DNA of 64,000 bases from Cyanobacterium sp. T60_A2020_053 (GTDB taxonomy: Bacteria; Cyanobacteriota; Cyanobacteriia; Cyanobacteriales; Cyanobacteriaceae), in assembly GCA_015272165.1 (NCBI GenBank), contig JACYMF010000037.1, positions 1-64,000 on the forward strand. Direction: 5' to 3'. Position numbers and translations under genes: made by a program. Under the pieces are notes generated by a model that made no database searches, was not told the DNA's origin, and saw only the letters and a program-made list of their open reading frames with translations. This document shows positions 1 to 8,985 of this stretch, in pieces; the first letter of the stretch is position 1; each line of letters begins with the position of its first letter.

Positions 1-2
1 CG

Positions 3-59
3 CTAAAATTGAATGTCAGTGAAAGTACAGGTATTATCCCAGAGAAGGAGGGAAACTAG
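3..59 (+). CDS. Possible 3' end of an upstream gene (partial)
   Basis: One plus-strand frame is open from the window edge to a TAG at 57-59, directly before the GTG of the WD40 gene. If real, it is the last 18 codons of an upstream gene whose tail carries the ribosome binding site (GGAGGG) of the next gene, which would indicate an operon. The stretch is too short to identify. Confidence 0.3.
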   Translation, partial: LKLNVSESTGIIPEKEGN

Positions 60-1679
60 GTGAGTGACGATACAACTATGCAAAAACAAGACTCTCGACA
101 CGAATTAAGAGAATTAGTTAATTCTCAATTAAGATTATTATTAGAACAAAATAATAAGGAAAATATCATGATTTTTAAAAATTTTACTAGGCTACAATGG
201 GGAGAATATGCCTTAAATTTCATGTTATTTATAATGTTAATTACTAATAATAATTTGCGTAATTATCCCCTACTTTTATTAATTATCATTTTAGTATTAA
301 TGGTTAATTTAATTAATCGTATATCTTTAGAAAATCGCACGAAGAAGCGCATCGCTGCCGCCTTAAAAATTCAGTTAAATAAGTTTACCGAAAAAGTCGA
401 ATATTTCCAAACGGAAATTGAAAAATTAAAAAGACAATCTGCCCTTATTCCTCCTCCTTTTTCTCCGCCATCCATATCTCTTTCCGATGATGAAATTATT
501 GCTTCTTTACAGCGAGATATGAATAACGTTAATGAATCTTTAGGGAGTATCATCAATTATTTTAAAAACCATGATTTAGAAGGCAGAATTAACACTATTG
601 AGCAAAAGTTATTATTTTTAAGTGTTAATTATTCTGATATTCCTGATACGGTTAATCAAATTAATTTACCAGGAAAAGCGACAATAAATCCAGAAATTAG
701 TGAATATAATCCTCAGCCACCGCCGAAAATTGCTTGGAAATGTATTAGTATTATTGATGCCCATGAAGAATCCATAACAGGTTTAGCTGTTAGTAATGAT
801 AAACAATATTTATTTAGTATTTCTTGGGATCAACAATTAAAAATTTGGTCTATAGAAAAAGGTATTGAAATTGATCAAATTTCAGGGTCTCAGCAGGGAT
901 TATTAACAGTAGCTATTAATCAAAATAATTATTTACATCGAGGAGTAGCTACAGGAAGTCTTGATCAAGATATAAAAATATGGTCATTAAAAAGTAAGTC
1001 AAAATCCCAATATGAGCTAATTTTAGAACAAACTTTAACTGAGCATAATGGCTCAATTCATGGATTAGCCATAGCGCCCGAAAATAACTTATTAATTAGT
1101 GGTAGTTATGATCAAACTATCAAAATTTGGAATTTAAGTAATGGTGAACTAATTAGTAGTTATTATGATGATAATGGTGCCATTAATGCTTTAGCTATTA
1201 ATGATCGAGTGGGCATTATTGCCAGTGGTGGCGGTGATGGCACTATTTCCATTTGGGGGATGAAGGGCGCTGGTAAACTATGTACTTTAGTGGGTAATCT
1301 GGCTTCGGTGGAATCTTTGGCTATTAGTAACTCAGGGGAATATGTAGCGGTGGGGGGCGCTGATGGTATGATCAAAATGTGGTATCTTCCCCCTAGTATT
1401 TTCGAGGTTTTTCAGGAAGTTTCCCCAACTATGGAGTTAAAAAGCCATCATGGACAAGTAATGGAGTTAATTTTTCATCCCGACGATCAATTACTTTATA
1501 GCGGTGGAGTTGATGGATTAATTAAAATTTGGTATGTTTTGACAGGTAAAGAATTAGGTCATCTCAATATCAGTGATAATAATCGTATTTTTTCTTTATC
1601 TTTAAGCGAAGATGGAGAGATTTTAGTGGCTGGTGGTGTGAATGGTGTGGTTAAAATTTGGCAAAAAAGTCAAAATTAA
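60..1679 (+). CDS. Membrane-anchored WD40 beta-propeller protein
   Basis: A 539-residue protein starting at GTG, with a good GGAGGG site 8 to 12 bases upstream. Residues about 48-90 contain two hydrophobic stretches, likely a membrane hairpin. Residues 90-210 are charged and helical, probably coiled coil. From about residue 230 to the end there are seven WD40 repeats, each ending in a variant of IKIW (LKIWS, IKIWS, IKIWN, ISIWG, IKMWY, IKIWY, VKIWQ). Seven repeats are enough for one closed propeller. WD40 propellers are protein-interaction scaffolds; no enzymatic domain is visible. The membrane anchor plus coiled coil suggests a scaffold at the cytoplasmic or thylakoid membrane. The partner is unknown. 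Confidence 0.8.
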   Translation: MSDDTTMQKQDSRHELRELVNSQLRLLLEQNNKENIMIFKNFTRLQWGEYALNFMLFIMLITNNNLRNYPLLLLIIILVLMVNLINRISLENRTKKRIAAALKIQLNKFTEKVEYFQTEIEKLKRQSALIPPPFSPPSISLSDDEIIASLQRDMNNVNESLGSIINYFKNHDLEGRINTIEQKLLFLSVNYSDIPDTVNQINLPGKATINPEISEYNPQPPPKIAWKCISIIDAHEESITGLAVSNDKQYLFSISWDQQLKIWSIEKGIEIDQISGSQQGLLTVAINQNNYLHRGVATGSLDQDIKIWSLKSKSKSQYELILEQTLTEHNGSIHGLAIAPENNLLISGSYDQTIKIWNLSNGELISSYYDDNGAINALAINDRVGIIASGGGDGTISIWGMKGAGKLCTLVGNLASVESLAISNSGEYVAVGGADGMIKMWYLPPSIFEVFQEVSPTMELKSHHGQVMELIFHPDDQLLYSGGVDGLIKIWYVLTGKELGHLNISDNNRIFSLSLSEDGEILVAGGVNGVVKIWQKSQN

Positions 1680-1768
1680 GTAGGCAAAATTAATTGTATG
1701 TTTACCTTACAAAAGGCAACAGGCAAAACGCAACGGGCAAGAGATTATTAAACAAATTTTATTAATTT

Positions 1769-1789
1769 CAAAATAGACAATCTATTTTG
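1769..1789. terminator. AT-rich hairpin between WD40 gene and methyltransferase
   Basis: Perfect inverted repeat CAAAATAGA / TCTATTTTG around a three-base loop, 90 bases after the WD40 stop. It has no clear T-tract, so it could be a weak terminator or a regulatory stem for the next gene. The rest of 1680-1923 holds only simple purine-rich repeats (variants of AAAGGCAACAGGCAAAA). Confidence 0.3.
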
Positions 1790-1923
1790 CATCAGCACTT
1801 AAACAAAAAAATAGAAGTTTTTCTCACAAAATAGGAATTGACAAAAATAAGCCAACAAAATTCTGATAAAATAATGAGCGTCAAGCCGTCTGATATAGAC
1901 GAGGTTTTCGACTGTAAAATTTC

Positions 1924-3270
1924 ATGAATAACCCCGAATCCTTAGCCCAAGTCAAAGAAAAAATTATCGAGCAATACGATAATCTCCCCTATCCTCATAT
2001 CCCTATCGAACAAAAACCTACTTTTGACTATAACGCTTTTTTTGTTCATGACATCACCACATCCTATTATTTAGCACAACAAAAAATTATTGAGCGTCAA
2101 GATAAAATTATTCTCGATGCAGGATGTGGTAGCGGTTGGAAAACTCAAACCATCGCCAATGCTAATCCGGGGGCGAAAATTGTCGGGGTGGATATTTCTC
2201 CGAAATCTATTGAAATTGCCGAAGCGAGGTTTAAATATCACGGTATTAGTAATTGTGAATTTCATGCCATTAGTCTTGATGAAATTTCCCAGCTAAATTA
2301 TCAATTCGACTACATCAACTGTGATGAGGTGATTTATTTATTACCTAATCCAGCCGAAGGTTTACAAATGTTGCAATCTGTTTTGAGTGCAAATGGTATC
2401 CTGAGAACAAATTTTCATAACTATTATCAAAGATTTCACCTGTTGAATATGCAGGAATTATTTGAAACGATGGGGTTGATGGAAGATAACCCCGATGATT
2501 TTGAGGTGGAAATAGTTAAGGAAACTTTTACTAATTTAAAAAATAATGTTGGTGCTAAGGGTTTTTGGCAAAGCGGTTTTGCCCCTTTTATAACTAATGC
2601 TGACAAGCTCAAAAGTAGTGTTTTAATGAATTATCTGCTACAGAGTGATAAGGGTTATACCATCCCCCAAGTCTTTACCATGCTGGCAGATGCCAATTTA
2701 CAATTTCTATCTATGACTGATTGGCGTAGTTGGAATGTGCGTGATTTATTTCAAAATAAGGAAAATTTGCCTGATGCTTGGGAAATGGGCTTAGAAAATA
2801 TTTCCCTTGAGGAAGAATTACATATCTATGAGTTATTAAATCCTATTCATCGCCTAATCGATTTTTGGTGTGTTAATGGTGATGCTTCTCTACCTCCGCA
2901 AGAATCGGTAATGGCATGGAGTTTCGATGATTGGTTACAAGCGCACGTCACCCTACATCCACAATTAAGGAATGATACCGTAAAAAATGCTTTCATAGAA
3001 GCCATTAAAAGCCAACAATCTTGCTATTTGAATCGATTTATCACTTTAACAGCCCAAGGCAATGTTGAGATTGAAAGTAATACGGCAAGTTGTTTATTAT
3101 CCTTGTGGGAAGGAAAACAAAGTTTTCAAGATTTAGTGAAACGGTGGCAACAAATTAAACCCATTAATTTATTAACCCTAGCGCCCGTCACCCATGAGGA
3201 AGTATGCCAAGATATGATTAAAACCCTAACAAAATTAGAAAGTTTCTTATATGTCTTAGTAGAAAAATAA
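1924..3270 (+). CDS. Class I SAM-dependent methyltransferase
   Basis: A 448-residue protein with a Rossmann-type methyltransferase domain at about residues 45-200. Motif I is LDAGCGSGWKT (about residue 61), followed by an acidic residue at the end of strand 2 in VGVDIS. This is the normal SAM-binding arrangement. The C-terminal 230 residues match no domain I can name and may determine substrate choice. The N-terminal EQYDNLPYPHIP motif resembles cyanobacterial methyltransferases acting on small molecules or proteins, but the acceptor cannot be read from sequence. The gene stands alone: a hairpin lies 9 bases after the stop and a restriction-gene remnant follows. Confidence 0.75.
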   Translation: MNNPESLAQVKEKIIEQYDNLPYPHIPIEQKPTFDYNAFFVHDITTSYYLAQQKIIERQDKIILDAGCGSGWKTQTIANANPGAKIVGVDISPKSIEIAEARFKYHGISNCEFHAISLDEISQLNYQFDYINCDEVIYLLPNPAEGLQMLQSVLSANGILRTNFHNYYQRFHLLNMQELFETMGLMEDNPDDFEVEIVKETFTNLKNNVGAKGFWQSGFAPFITNADKLKSSVLMNYLLQSDKGYTIPQVFTMLADANLQFLSMTDWRSWNVRDLFQNKENLPDAWEMGLENISLEEELHIYELLNPIHRLIDFWCVNGDASLPPQESVMAWSFDDWLQAHVTLHPQLRNDTVKNAFIEAIKSQQSCYLNRFITLTAQGNVEIESNTASCLLSLWEGKQSFQDLVKRWQQIKPINLLTLAPVTHEEVCQDMIKTLTKLESFLYVLVEK

Positions 3271-3278
3271 AGTTATTT

Positions 3279-3300
3279 CCCCTCTCCCACAGGAGAGGGG
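3279..3300. repeat. Palindromic CCCCTCTCC repeat, possible terminator
   Basis: Stem CCCCTCTCC / GGAGAGGGG with loop CACA, starting 9 bases after the methyltransferase stop. It is one of several copies of a dispersed cyanobacterial palindrome (others at 3723, 15603, 18152, 18188 and 19817). The position suits a terminator, although no T-run follows. Confidence 0.5.
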
Positions 3301-3335
3301 CTGGGGTAAGAAGAGAATTAATCGAATCCTTTGTC

Positions 3336-3509
3336 GTGGGATTTCTACCATTAGAAGAACAAAAAAGAATAGTAGAGAAAGTGGATAAAATGATGAAATT
3401 ATGTGATGAGTTAGAAGAAAAAATCACCGCTCAAACGGATACCCAAACAAGGCTTTTAGATGCTATGGTTTATCGCATTTCCCCACCGTGTAATGAATTA
3501 CACGGTTAA
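3336..3509 (+). pseudogene. hsdS: Remnant of type I restriction specificity subunit (hsdS 3' end)
   Basis: This frame is open to TAA at 3507-3509. It encodes GFLPLEEQKRIVEKVDKMM, then a helical segment with CDELEEKI and a terminal RLLDAMVYRIS. The PLxEQxxIVxxVDxLMxLCDELE pattern is the conserved C-terminal helix of HsdS specificity subunits. About 400 upstream residues are missing, and no hsdM or hsdR is nearby. It is a leftover, cut on the left by the CCCCTCTCC palindrome and on the right by the paired hairpin repeat, whose first hairpin overlaps the final codons. It is too short for the usual ORF cut-offs. Confidence 0.65.
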
Positions 3510-3534
3510 TGGTATCACGTTCAATGAATTGAAC
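3486..3534. repeat. Paired-hairpin dispersed repeat, copy 1
   Basis: Two hairpins lie in a row: CCGTGTAATGAATTACACGG (3486-3505) and GTTCAATGAATTGAAC (3519-3534), followed by TAAGAT. The same pair with the same tail is at 35148-35198. Both have short TGAA- or GA-type loops, like REP or small transposon-end elements. Confidence 0.6.
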
Positions 3535-3887
3535 TAAGATGTTATTTTTAAGGGTTATATTTTTCTAACTGAGCAATGGTAGTTTGATTTTTTATTTAAT
3601 CAATGAATAATAAAAGAGTTTAATTTATTAAACGAAATTACGATAGCCGTGAAATTTATTGCGCGGCGATATTAAACGATAGTCATTTCATATTTGCATG
3701 GGGTGGAGGGCGCTGGATTATTCCCCTCGCCTGTGGGAGAGGGGTTAGGGGTGAGGGATTATGGTGAAGGGCGCTTTGAAGTAAAGAGCAAAAAAGGCAA
3801 ATACTCAAGGCATTTTTAGTTTATAGGAAAAAGTAGAGGTATTTTCAGTTAAGATTAACTATTGATAGTTTTAGAAGCAAGTAAAAC
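3535..3887. other. Intergenic region before ndhB
   Basis: No gene is visible. It contains a palindrome of the CCCTCACCCC family at 3723-3757 and two GGGCGCT motifs near 3708 and 3767. The last 100 bases are AT-rich and should hold the ndhB promoter and leader; no clear -10/-35 pair could be fixed. Confidence 0.5.
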
Positions 3888-5438
3888 ATGGATTTTTCTA
3901 GTCAGATTGCTAGTCAGTTAAATGCCATGACGATTTTACCCGAAGGAATCGTCATCACAACTTTATTATTAGTTTTAATCGTTGATTTAATATTGGGGCG
4001 TAAATCAGCTTCCCTTCTTCCTTATCTCGCTATGATTGGTTTGGTTGGGGCGGTGGGCGCTTTAATTTGGAATTGGGATAGCCCTAATCCCCAATCTTTC
4101 CTAGGCTCTTTTATCGGTGACAATTTAAGTATTGTTTTTCGTATTATCATAGCGCTCTCCACCGCTATCACCATCGCCATGTCGGTGACTTATATCGAAA
4201 ATACTGGCACATCCCTGTCTGAATTTATCGCCATCATGCTAACTGCCACCCTAGGAGGAATGTTTCTCTGTGGCGCGTCAGAGTTAGTGATGATTTTTGT
4301 ATCCTTAGAAATGTTAAGTATTTCATCCTATCTCATGACAGGTTACATGAAGCGCGATCCTCGCTCTAACGAAGCCGCGCTAAAGTATCTCTTAATTGGG
4401 GCAGCGAGTTCAGCCATTTTCCTTTATGGGTTATCGTTACTATATGGTTTATCTGGTGGTTTAACCAAAATTACCGAAATTGCCTCAGTCATCACCCCTG
4501 GTAAAGGTTTAGAATCTCTCGGTTTAGCCATTGCCTTAGTATTTGTTATCGCTGGAATTGCCTTTAAAATTTCTGCTGTGCCTTTCCATCAATGGACTCC
4601 AGACGTTTATGAAGGTTCACCAACTCCCGTGGTTGCTTTCTTGTCTGTGGGTTCAAAAGCCGCTGGTTTTGCCGTTGCCATTCGTTTACTAGCCACTGCT
4701 TTCAATCCCATGGATGAGCAATGGCAGTTTATCTTTACCGCTTTGGCAATCCTTAGTATGGTATTAGGTAACGTGGTGGCATTGGCTCAAACTAGCATGA
4801 AAAGAATGTTAGCTTATTCCTCCATCGGTCAAGCTGGTTTTGTGATGATTGGCTTAGTTGCTGACAGCCAAGCTGGTTACTCTAGCATGATTTTTTATCT
4901 CTTTATCTACCTGTTTATGAACTTGGGCGCATTCACCTGTATTATTTTGTTTGCCCTCAGGACTGGTAGTGATAAAATTAGTGATTATGCTGGGTTATAT
5001 CAAAAAGACCCCTTACTCACTCTTGGATTAAGCCTCTGTTTGCTCTCTTTGGGCGGTATTCCACCTTTAGCTGGATTTTTTGGTAAAATTTACATTTTTT
5101 GGGCAGGATGGCAAGAAGGGCTTTATGGCTTAGTTTTAACGGCTTTAGTTACCAGTGTTATTTCAATCTACTATTACATTCGAGTAGTGAAAATGATGGT
5201 AGTCAAAGAACCTCAAGAGATGTCCGAAGTAGTGAAAAAATACCCCGTCGTGCGCTGGAGTGGTGTTGGTATGCGCCCCATGCAAATTTCTTTGGTGTTA
5301 TTGGTGATTGCTACTTCTATTATTGGCATTTTGTCCAATCCTATCGTTACTATTGCTAATGATTCTGTTAGTAGTAGTAGCTTTTTACAATCAGCTCTCA
5401 ATCCTGTGGAGTCTGTAATAGATGTTAGTTTAAGATAG
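3888..5438 (+). CDS. ndhB: NAD(P)H-quinone oxidoreductase subunit 2 (NdhB)
   Basis: A 516-residue, very hydrophobic protein of normal NdhB length, beginning [13 protein letters not shown] as in other cyanobacteria. NdhB is an antiporter-like membrane subunit of the photosynthetic NDH-1 complex in the thylakoid membrane, used in cyclic electron flow, respiration and CO2 uptake. Visible signatures include the proton-conducting core around GKIYIF and [20 protein letters not shown] (about residues 225-245), and the repeated transmembrane helices of the Mrp/ND2 fold. The gene is monocistronic in appearance, with the usual solitary location of ndhB. A GGGTTGAA hairpin follows 22 bases after the stop. 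Confidence 0.97.
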   Translation: MDFSSQIASQLNAMTILPEGIVITTLLLVLIVDLILGRKSASLLPYLAMIGLVGAVGALIWNWDSPNPQSFLGSFIGDNLSIVFRIIIALSTAITIAMSVTYIENTGTSLSEFIAIMLTATLGGMFLCGASELVMIFVSLEMLSISSYLMTGYMKRDPRSNEAALKYLLIGAASSAIFLYGLSLLYGLSGGLTKITEIASVITPGKGLESLGLAIALVFVIAGIAFKISAVPFHQWTPDVYEGSPTPVVAFLSVGSKAAGFAVAIRLLATAFNPMDEQWQFIFTALAILSMVLGNVVALAQTSMKRMLAYSSIGQAGFVMIGLVADSQAGYSSMIFYLFIYLFMNLGAFTCIILFALRTGSDKISDYAGLYQKDPLLTLGLSLCLLSLGGIPPLAGFFGKIYIFWAGWQEGLYGLVLTALVTSVISIYYYIRVVKMMVVKEPQEMSEVVKKYPVVRWSGVGMRPMQISLVLLVIATSIIGILSNPIVTIANDSVSSSSFLQSALNPVESVIDVSLR

Positions 5439-5460
5439 TTTGTGTTTTAAATTTTCGTGG

Positions 5461-5481
5461 GGGTTGAACATTGTTCAACCC
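5461..5481. terminator. Hairpin between convergent ndhB and usp genes
   Basis: Inverted repeat GGGTTGAA / TTCAACCC with loop CATTG, located between the convergent ndhB and universal-stress-protein genes. It is followed on the plus strand by TTAAAAAA rather than a T-tract. The same hairpin family recurs at 53234 (GGGTTGAATA) and 50325 (GGGCTGAAT). It could act as a bidirectional terminator. Confidence 0.4.
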
Positions 5482-5588
5482 TTAAAAAACGTACTAACGA
5501 AAATTAATCAAAATATAGTTGGTCTAGTCAAATGTCTATAAATCAAGAATCCCCCGTTATAATCTTTGATTTAACGGGTAAGCGTCAA

Positions 5589-6470
5589 CTAATCTTCTAC
5601 ATAGTGAATATAAAAGAGAGGAAACCAACTACGGTGTAAAATTTCTTGTCCAAAAGTCCTCAAAGTCCAATCCAACAAAATATTATCATGATCATCAGCT
5701 AAAGCAATAGCACTAATATCATATTCCAGTGCTACGTTAAGAGTTTCAGGAATAGGATCACCTTTTTTCACCAAATAATCCACATCCATACCCAAAGAAT
5801 CTAAATCTTGCTTAATTTTTTCTAATTCTTTTTTCGCACGATTAAAATTATCTTCAATTAACAAAGGAGACCTTGAAATGTCTTCAATTACGGTTAATAA
5901 TAAAATTTTGTGACCCTTACTAATAACTTTATCAGTGGCATACTGCTTAATTTTTTTGATTAAGTAATTAGAAGATTTACCTCCTTTATAAGGAATTAAC
6001 CAAAAATCATTCAAATGACGACAACGTAAAGCCAACTCCTCTTCCCGAAATATAGAGATTAACTGAGGACGTAAAATCATAATTGGAACATTTAATTTTT
6101 TGGTTAACTTAGTGGCAGTAGAACCAAAAATACCTTTCTGTATAGCATTTTTTAAAGCTGTGCCGATAATAACAAAATCACAATTAAATTTTTTTACTGC
6201 TTCCAAAATAGTATTACTAGCATCTCCTGAAGCAACCTCAATATTAACAGTCATGCCATCAGGAATAGAAGGCAAACTATTGTTTAAAAAAGCCTTTGCT
6301 TCATTAATTTTGTCAGTATCCACACGGGGAATCTCACCCTGAGTCCAAAGAGGTACACTATGAAAAAAGGTAATTTCTTCCAACCCACCAGCGCCCAAAT
6401 CCTCAACAAATTTGCTTAGTCTTTGCAAACCTTCCGTTAAATCAGTACAAATCAAACAACGCTTAAACAT
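5589..6470 (-). CDS. Tandem-domain universal stress protein
   Basis: A 293-residue protein made of two UspA-type domains. The first (about 1-140) starts MFKRCLICTDLTEG and keeps an ATP-binding-type glycine motif, GTALKNAIQKGIFGSTATKL. The second (about 150-290) is more diverged: after LADDHDN it lacks the full G-2x-G-9x-G(S/T) pattern. Usp proteins bind nucleotides and modulate stress responses in the cytoplasm; the exact target is unknown. A second tandem Usp in this window (46339-47220) follows a SulP transporter, but this copy is solitary and convergent to ndhB. Confidence 0.85.
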   Translation of the reverse strand: MFKRCLICTDLTEGLQRLSKFVEDLGAGGLEEITFFHSVPLWTQGEIPRVDTDKINEAKAFLNNSLPSIPDGMTVNIEVASGDASNTILEAVKKFNCDFVIIGTALKNAIQKGIFGSTATKLTKKLNVPIMILRPQLISIFREEELALRCRHLNDFWLIPYKGGKSSNYLIKKIKQYATDKVISKGHKILLLTVIEDISRSPLLIEDNFNRAKKELEKIKQDLDSLGMDVDYLVKKGDPIPETLNVALEYDISAIALADDHDNILLDWTLRTFGQEILHRSWFPLFYIHYVED

Positions 6471-6562
6471 TTATTTACTTAATAACAATTTAATTAATAT
6501 TCTTTGTTTTAGAGTAGCATTTCGACTCAAGAATCCGAAAAAATCTCTTTTATATCTTTTTA

Positions 6563-7456
6563 TCAACTACATAACTTATCCAAAACTCCCTGAGTCGAAA
6601 CCACATGATGATCTAAACCTAATTTATCAGGTTCAATACCCAAAGCCAAGCCAATTAACTGCGGTAAATGTAAAATCGGTAAGCCAATTTTTTCTTGTAC
6701 TACCTTCTCTACTTCAGGCTGTCGAGAATCGAGGTTGAGATGACATAATGGACAAGGGGTAACAATACAATCAGCGCCCTTCCCCTTAGCATCAAGTAAG
6801 TTATTTCCTGCCATCATAAAAGATTGCTTTGTCGCATAACTCGCTAGAGGCCAACCACAACACTTTATCCTACCATCGTAATACACAGGAGTAGCCCCCA
6901 GCGCCCGAAACACATTTTCCATAGATTCAGGATGAAAAGGATCATCAAAAGGAAGGTTTTTTTGAGCCCGGAGTAAATAACAACCATAAAAAGAAGCGCA
7001 CTTCAACCCAGCCAAAGATTTTTTGACCTTTGTTTGCAACTTATCTAAACCATAATCCCCCACCAGCGCCCACAATAAATGTTTAACATCTGTGGTGCCT
7101 TGATAGGGAGAGCAGTTTTCTTTGGTTAAAAAACCATTAACCTCGTTTAAATAATTAGGGTTGTTAAGTTTTGCCTCTTTCAGTCTTTCATCCACATGAC
7201 CAATAACCCCTTGACAGGTGCTACAGTGGGTTAAAAGGGGTAAATTAAGGGACTCAGCGAGGGCAATATTACGAGCGTTGACAGTATCCTCTAATAGTTG
7301 AGAGTCTTCCTTAAAAGTACCAGAGCCACAACAAGAGGCTTTTTTGAGTTCAATTAATTCTATTTCTAATACTTGACTAATGGCAACAGTAGAAATGTGT
7401 AACTCTCGACAAGCGCCTTGGGCTACACAACCGGGAAAATAAGCATAACGAAGCAT
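6563..7456 (-). CDS. HdrB-like cysteine-rich (CCG domain) oxidoreductase subunit
   Basis: The likely start is the ATG at 7456 (MLRYAYFPGCVAQGA), giving 297 residues. A longer frame to 7516 reads through simple repeats and looks artificial. Two CCG (cysteine-rich) domains are visible: ASCCGSGTF with HCSTCQG in the first, and IKCCGWPLAS with TPCPLCHLNLD in the second, each preceded by its spaced cysteine (FPGC, FYGCY). This matches heterodisulfide reductase subunit B and the related SdhE/GlcF/LutA-type proteins, which bind unusual iron-sulfur clusters. Cyanobacteria have no coenzyme M, so the electron partner is not established; a link to quinone or thiol reduction is inference. No other Hdr subunit is adjacent. 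Confidence 0.85.
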   Translation of the reverse strand: MLRYAYFPGCVAQGACRELHISTVAISQVLEIELIELKKASCCGSGTFKEDSQLLEDTVNARNIALAESLNLPLLTHCSTCQGVIGHVDERLKEAKLNNPNYLNEVNGFLTKENCSPYQGTTDVKHLLWALVGDYGLDKLQTKVKKSLAGLKCASFYGCYLLRAQKNLPFDDPFHPESMENVFRALGATPVYYDGRIKCCGWPLASYATKQSFMMAGNNLLDAKGKGADCIVTPCPLCHLNLDSRQPEVEKVVQEKIGLPILHLPQLIGLALGIEPDKLGLDHHVVSTQGVLDKLCS

Positions 7457-7564
7457 AATTATTAATTGATAATTGATAATTGATAATGGGTAAAAAGGGC
7501 AAAGGGCAAAGGGCAAAGGAAATTATTATTTCATAATTCATAATTGCCCTGTCTTCTTTTCTTC

Positions 7565-7655
7565 CCATCTCCCCTGCTTCCCTTTCTCCCCTGCTTCCCC
7601 TGCTTCCCCATCTCCCTTTCTCCCCCGCTTCCCCTGCTTCCCCATCTCCCTTTCT
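7565..7655. repeat. CT-rich tandem repeat (CTCCCCTGCTTCCC family)
   Basis: Low-complexity tract with units such as TTTCTCCCCTGCTTCCCC repeated at about 34-base spacing, ending next to the kinase stop. On the left it joins another simple tract (AAAGGGCAAAGGGCAAAGG, near 7495). These are common cyanobacterial intergenic repeats; nothing coding is seen. Confidence 0.75.
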
Positions 7656-8870
7656 CTAAATTTTGGGTATAGTAAAACTGACTTGAGAGCCTTTACCAAT
7701 ATGGGATTCAACTTTCATTGTACCGCCATTTTTAGCGACAAACTCCTGACATAATAATAAACCTAATCCTGTTCCCTTTTCCCCTTGTGTGCCGTCTCTA
7801 CTGATACAATGTTCTATATTAAATAATTTGTTAACCTGTTGTTGGGTCATACCTACTCCCGTATCACTAACTATAACCCTAATTAAATTATGCTCCACCT
7901 GTGATGATACTGTCACCTGCCCTTCTTCGGGAGTAAATTTTAGGGCATTATTAATCAAATTTTGCAAGACAGACTGTAACATTTTTGTATCCCCATAAAT
8001 AGTTTGTGCAGGGATAATTTTATTAATTAAAGAAATGCTTTTAGTTCTTGCTACTCCTGATAGCATTAATAGTATATCGTCAACAACTTCATTGAGATTG
8101 AGTCGAGTAGGCTTCCATGGTAAGCTACCAATTTCTAACATTGACCACTGTAAGAGATTTTCTAAAAGACGATAAGTGCTTTTGCCTGTGTTATAAATAT
8201 CACTACTGAGGTCTTTAATTTGTGTGATGTCTAAATTTTCGGCATTGCTTTGCAAGATGTCAGCAAATCCTAGCATGGAGTTGAAGGGCGCTTTTAAGTC
8301 GTGGGCGATAATGGAAAAAAATTTATCTTTACTGGCATTAACTTGCCTTAATTGTCTGGCGTAGTTTTGTAATTTACTGAAGGATAATCTTAATTCTAAT
8401 TGGGCGCTTACCTGTCGAGCCAGAATTTTGAGGGCTTTAATTTGGTCTGCTGAAAACTGGCGCGGTACGGTATCAATGGCGCATAATGTACCTAAAGAGA
8501 AGCCGTCTGGAGTGATGAGAGGGGCGCCGGCATAGAAGCGAATGTAAGGGCTTCCTGTGACGAGGGGATTATCGGCAAAACGCTCATCGGCGGTGGCATC
8601 CTCAATGATAAATACTTCGCTTTGTAATATTGCATGACTACAGAATGCTATATCTCGATTGGTTTCCCTTGGTTGTAAACCAACTTTTGATTTAAACCAT
8701 TGCCTATGGGTATCAATCAAACTAATCAAAGTGATGGGAGTGCCACAAATACTGGAAGCCAGTTGGGTTAATTCGTCGTAAACTTCCTCAAAATCCGTGT
8801 CTAGGATGTCATAGCGTAATAATGCTTCGATTCTTTGTTGTTCATTATCGGGGAGGGGCGCTGATTTCAT
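7656..8870 (-). CDS. GAF-domain sensor histidine kinase
   Basis: A 404-residue soluble kinase. A GAF domain occupies about residues 25-165 (TLCAIDTVPRQFS is typical of the GAF C-terminal part). The HisKA helix carries the phospho-acceptor in HDLKAPFNSMLGF (about residue 189). The HATPase_c domain has an N box (NLINNALKFTPEEG), G1 (SDTGVGMT) and G2 (GTGLGLLLC). All catalytic boxes are intact. There is no transmembrane segment, so it probably senses a cytoplasmic ligand or redox state. No response regulator is adjacent, so the partner is unknown. Confidence 0.92.
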   Translation of the reverse strand: MKSAPLPDNEQQRIEALLRYDILDTDFEEVYDELTQLASSICGTPITLISLIDTHRQWFKSKVGLQPRETNRDIAFCSHAILQSEVFIIEDATADERFADNPLVTGSPYIRFYAGAPLITPDGFSLGTLCAIDTVPRQFSADQIKALKILARQVSAQLELRLSFSKLQNYARQLRQVNASKDKFFSIIAHDLKAPFNSMLGFADILQSNAENLDITQIKDLSSDIYNTGKSTYRLLENLLQWSMLEIGSLPWKPTRLNLNEVVDDILLMLSGVARTKSISLINKIIPAQTIYGDTKMLQSVLQNLINNALKFTPEEGQVTVSSQVEHNLIRVIVSDTGVGMTQQQVNKLFNIEHCISRDGTQGEKGTGLGLLLCQEFVAKNGGTMKVESHIGKGSQVSFTIPKI

Positions 8871-8985
8871 CTTTTCGGTGAACTTTAATTTAGTTCTTTG
8901 ATAACATCATATACTTTTACTAAGGAAAAGGGAAGAGGGGGTTAATTATTGAATTATTGATTGTCGATTATAAATTTCCTTTTGA

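Noticed and set aside
7457-7516. Extended N-terminus of the HdrB-like protein
   Set aside because: The added residues come from simple repeats; the family start is MLRYAYFPGC at 7456.
7565-7655. CT-rich repeats considered as a CRISPR array
   Set aside because: Units are irregular, lack distinct spacers, and belong to a common simple-repeat family; no cas genes are near.
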